Below, one piece after another: positions 41,251 to 42,050 of a stretch of DNA of 42,050 nucleotides (its first letter is position 1; every line of letters begins with the position of its first letter). The position numbers and the translations under genes are program-made. The notes under the pieces are model-generated. The model worked only from the letters and a program-made list of their open reading frames with translations, did not search any database and had not been told where the DNA came from. Source of the stretch: Myxococcales bacterium. GTDB lineage: Bacteria > Myxococcota > Myxococcia > Myxococcales > Myxococcaceae. The stretch is from contig JAUXRI010000159.1 in the NCBI GenBank assembly GCA_030681895.1, forward strand, positions 1-42,050, in the 5' to 3' direction.

Positions 41251-42050
41251 TCAGCTGACCCAGACGATGGTGTCGGTGCGCGTGAACCAGTCCGACACGT
41301 TCGGGCCGTAGCGGGCCTCGATGGCCTGACGCTTGAGCTTGAGCGTTGGCGTCAACAGCCCGTTGTCCACCGTCCACTCCTCACGCATGACGATGAGCTT
41401 GTCGAGCTGCTCATGGGCGTCGAGCTTGGCGTTGACCTGGGCGAGCGCGAGCTGCAGCTGCTTCGTCACTTCGAGCTTCTGCTCGGGGCCCAGGGTCGCC
41501 TTGCGCAGGTGCTCGGCCAGCACCACCAACGCGAACGGCTGCGCGAGGTTCGCCCCGGTCACGCACGCCTGCTCCAGCTCGCCGCGCGCGAGCAGTTGAT
41601 TCTCGATGGGCGCGGGCGCGACGTACTTGCCCTTGCTGGTCTTGAACAGATCCTTCACGCGGCCGGTGATCTTCAGGTTGCCTTCGCTGTCGAGTGCGCC
41701 CTTGTCACCCGTGCGCAGCCAGCCGTCGGCGGTGAAGGCCTGCTGCGTGAGCTCGGGTTCCTTGTAGTAACCCAGCATCAGGCAGGGGGCCTTCATCTGG
41801 ATTTCGCTGCTCACCGGGTCCAGGCGGCTTTGCACACCGTCATAGGGCAGGCCCACGGTGCCGGGGCGCTGTTTGCCGGGCAGCGTGGCGTGGCTGACGC
41901 CGCAGTTTTCGGTCATGCCGTAGACCTCGACCAGGTCCAGGCCCAGCTTGTTGTACCAGCGCAGCAGGTCGGGCGGCATCGGCGCCGCACCGCCGGCGGC
42001 AAAGGTGCATTCCTGCAGACCCAGCGCGGTCAGGATCTTCTTTCGCACGA
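41251..42050 (-). CDS. Long-chain acyl-CoA synthetase/AMP-binding enzyme, partial
   Basis: The C-terminal 265 residues are visible; the N-terminus lies beyond the right edge. Motifs are FAAGGAAPMPPDLLRWY, VEVYGMTENCGVS (adenylate-binding YGMTE), TADGWLRTGDKG (Asp binding the ribose), ITGRVKDLFKTSKGKYVAP and the C-terminal LTPTLKLKRQAIE with the catalytic lysine. It activates a fatty or other carboxylic acid as an acyl-AMP and then a CoA thioester in the cytoplasm. Codon choice seems to change toward the window edge, with more CTG and fewer CTC codons. Confidence 0.92.
   Translation of the reverse strand, partial: VRKKILTALGLQECTFAAGGAAPMPPDLLRWYNKLGLDLVEVYGMTENCGVSHATLPGKQRPGTVGLPYDGVQSRLDPVSSEIQMKAPCLMLGYYKEPELTQQAFTADGWLRTGDKGALDSEGNLKITGRVKDLFKTSKGKYVAPAPIENQLLARGELEQACVTGANLAQPFALVVLAEHLRKATLGPEQKLEVTKQLQLALAQVNAKLDAHEQLDKLIVMREEWTVDNGLLTPTLKLKRQAIEARYGPNVSDWFTRTDTIVWVS

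Overview
The window is GC-rich and gene-dense, with no gene-free stretch above 300 bases. It looks like chromosome from a Myxococcota bacterium (delta-proteobacterial type). The evidence is three Hanks-type Ser/Thr kinases (one with the HRDISPQN catalytic loop common in myxobacteria), a protein ending in a MYXO-CTERM-like sorting tail, a DUF2378/TIGR02265-like protein (a family largely restricted to Myxococcales), many cysteine-anchored lipoproteins and large Ig/CARDB-repeat surface proteins. I see no rRNA, tRNA, CRISPR array, transposase or phage structural gene.

Layout. 1-2.7 kb: a truncated PLP enzyme, divergent from a threonine-synthase-like enzyme whose stop overlaps an XdhC-family gene. 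2.9-5.4 kb: a stand-alone PAS protein with a degraded Cys motif, a signal-less putative murein hydrolase and a monohaem cytochrome c. 5.6-9.7 kb: two Ser/Thr kinases meeting tail to tail (PEGA-type membrane kinase; zinc-ribbon/HEAT-repeat kinase). 9.9-12.1 kb: three genes of unknown function. 12.2-13.4 kb: an ATP-grasp enzyme. 13.5-17.3 kb: lipoproteins, a collagen-like lipoprotein and a small gene split by an in-frame TGA. 17.4-23.6 kb: a tight five-gene operon (S51-peptidase-like, esterase, second ATP-grasp, second esterase, GCS2 carboxylate-amine ligase fused to two CBS domains). 23.7-25.0 kb: a GH1-like lipoprotein preceded by an 80-nt direct repeat. 25.0-30.6 kb: a minus-strand run of a MYXO-CTERM Ig protein, PAS histidine kinase, STAS-like protein and an unknown. 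30.8 kb: a degenerate FHA protein. 31.3-36.2 kb: a three-gene export operon (CxxCH protein, CARDB-repeat lipoprotein, Tat-exported DUF1501 protein). 36.4-40.0 kb: a DUF2378-like protein followed by a 1006-residue fusion of a squalene-hopene-cyclase-like domain and an Lcp/MpaB-like oxygenase domain. 40.2-42.05 kb: a third Ser/Thr kinase and a truncated acyl-CoA synthetase.

Two systems stand out. The first is the operon at 17.4-23.6 kb, with the related ATP-grasp gene at 12.2 kb. It has the logic of a ribosome-independent amide/peptide-bond pathway: three predicted amidoligases, two alpha/beta hydrolases and one amidase-like enzyme, with nucleotide sensing built into the GCS2 protein through CBS domains. 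The second is the cyclase-oxygenase fusion, which could couple polyprenoid cyclisation to oxygenation in one chain. Products and substrates of both are unknown from sequence alone. All family calls come from reading motifs by eye; no database search was run.
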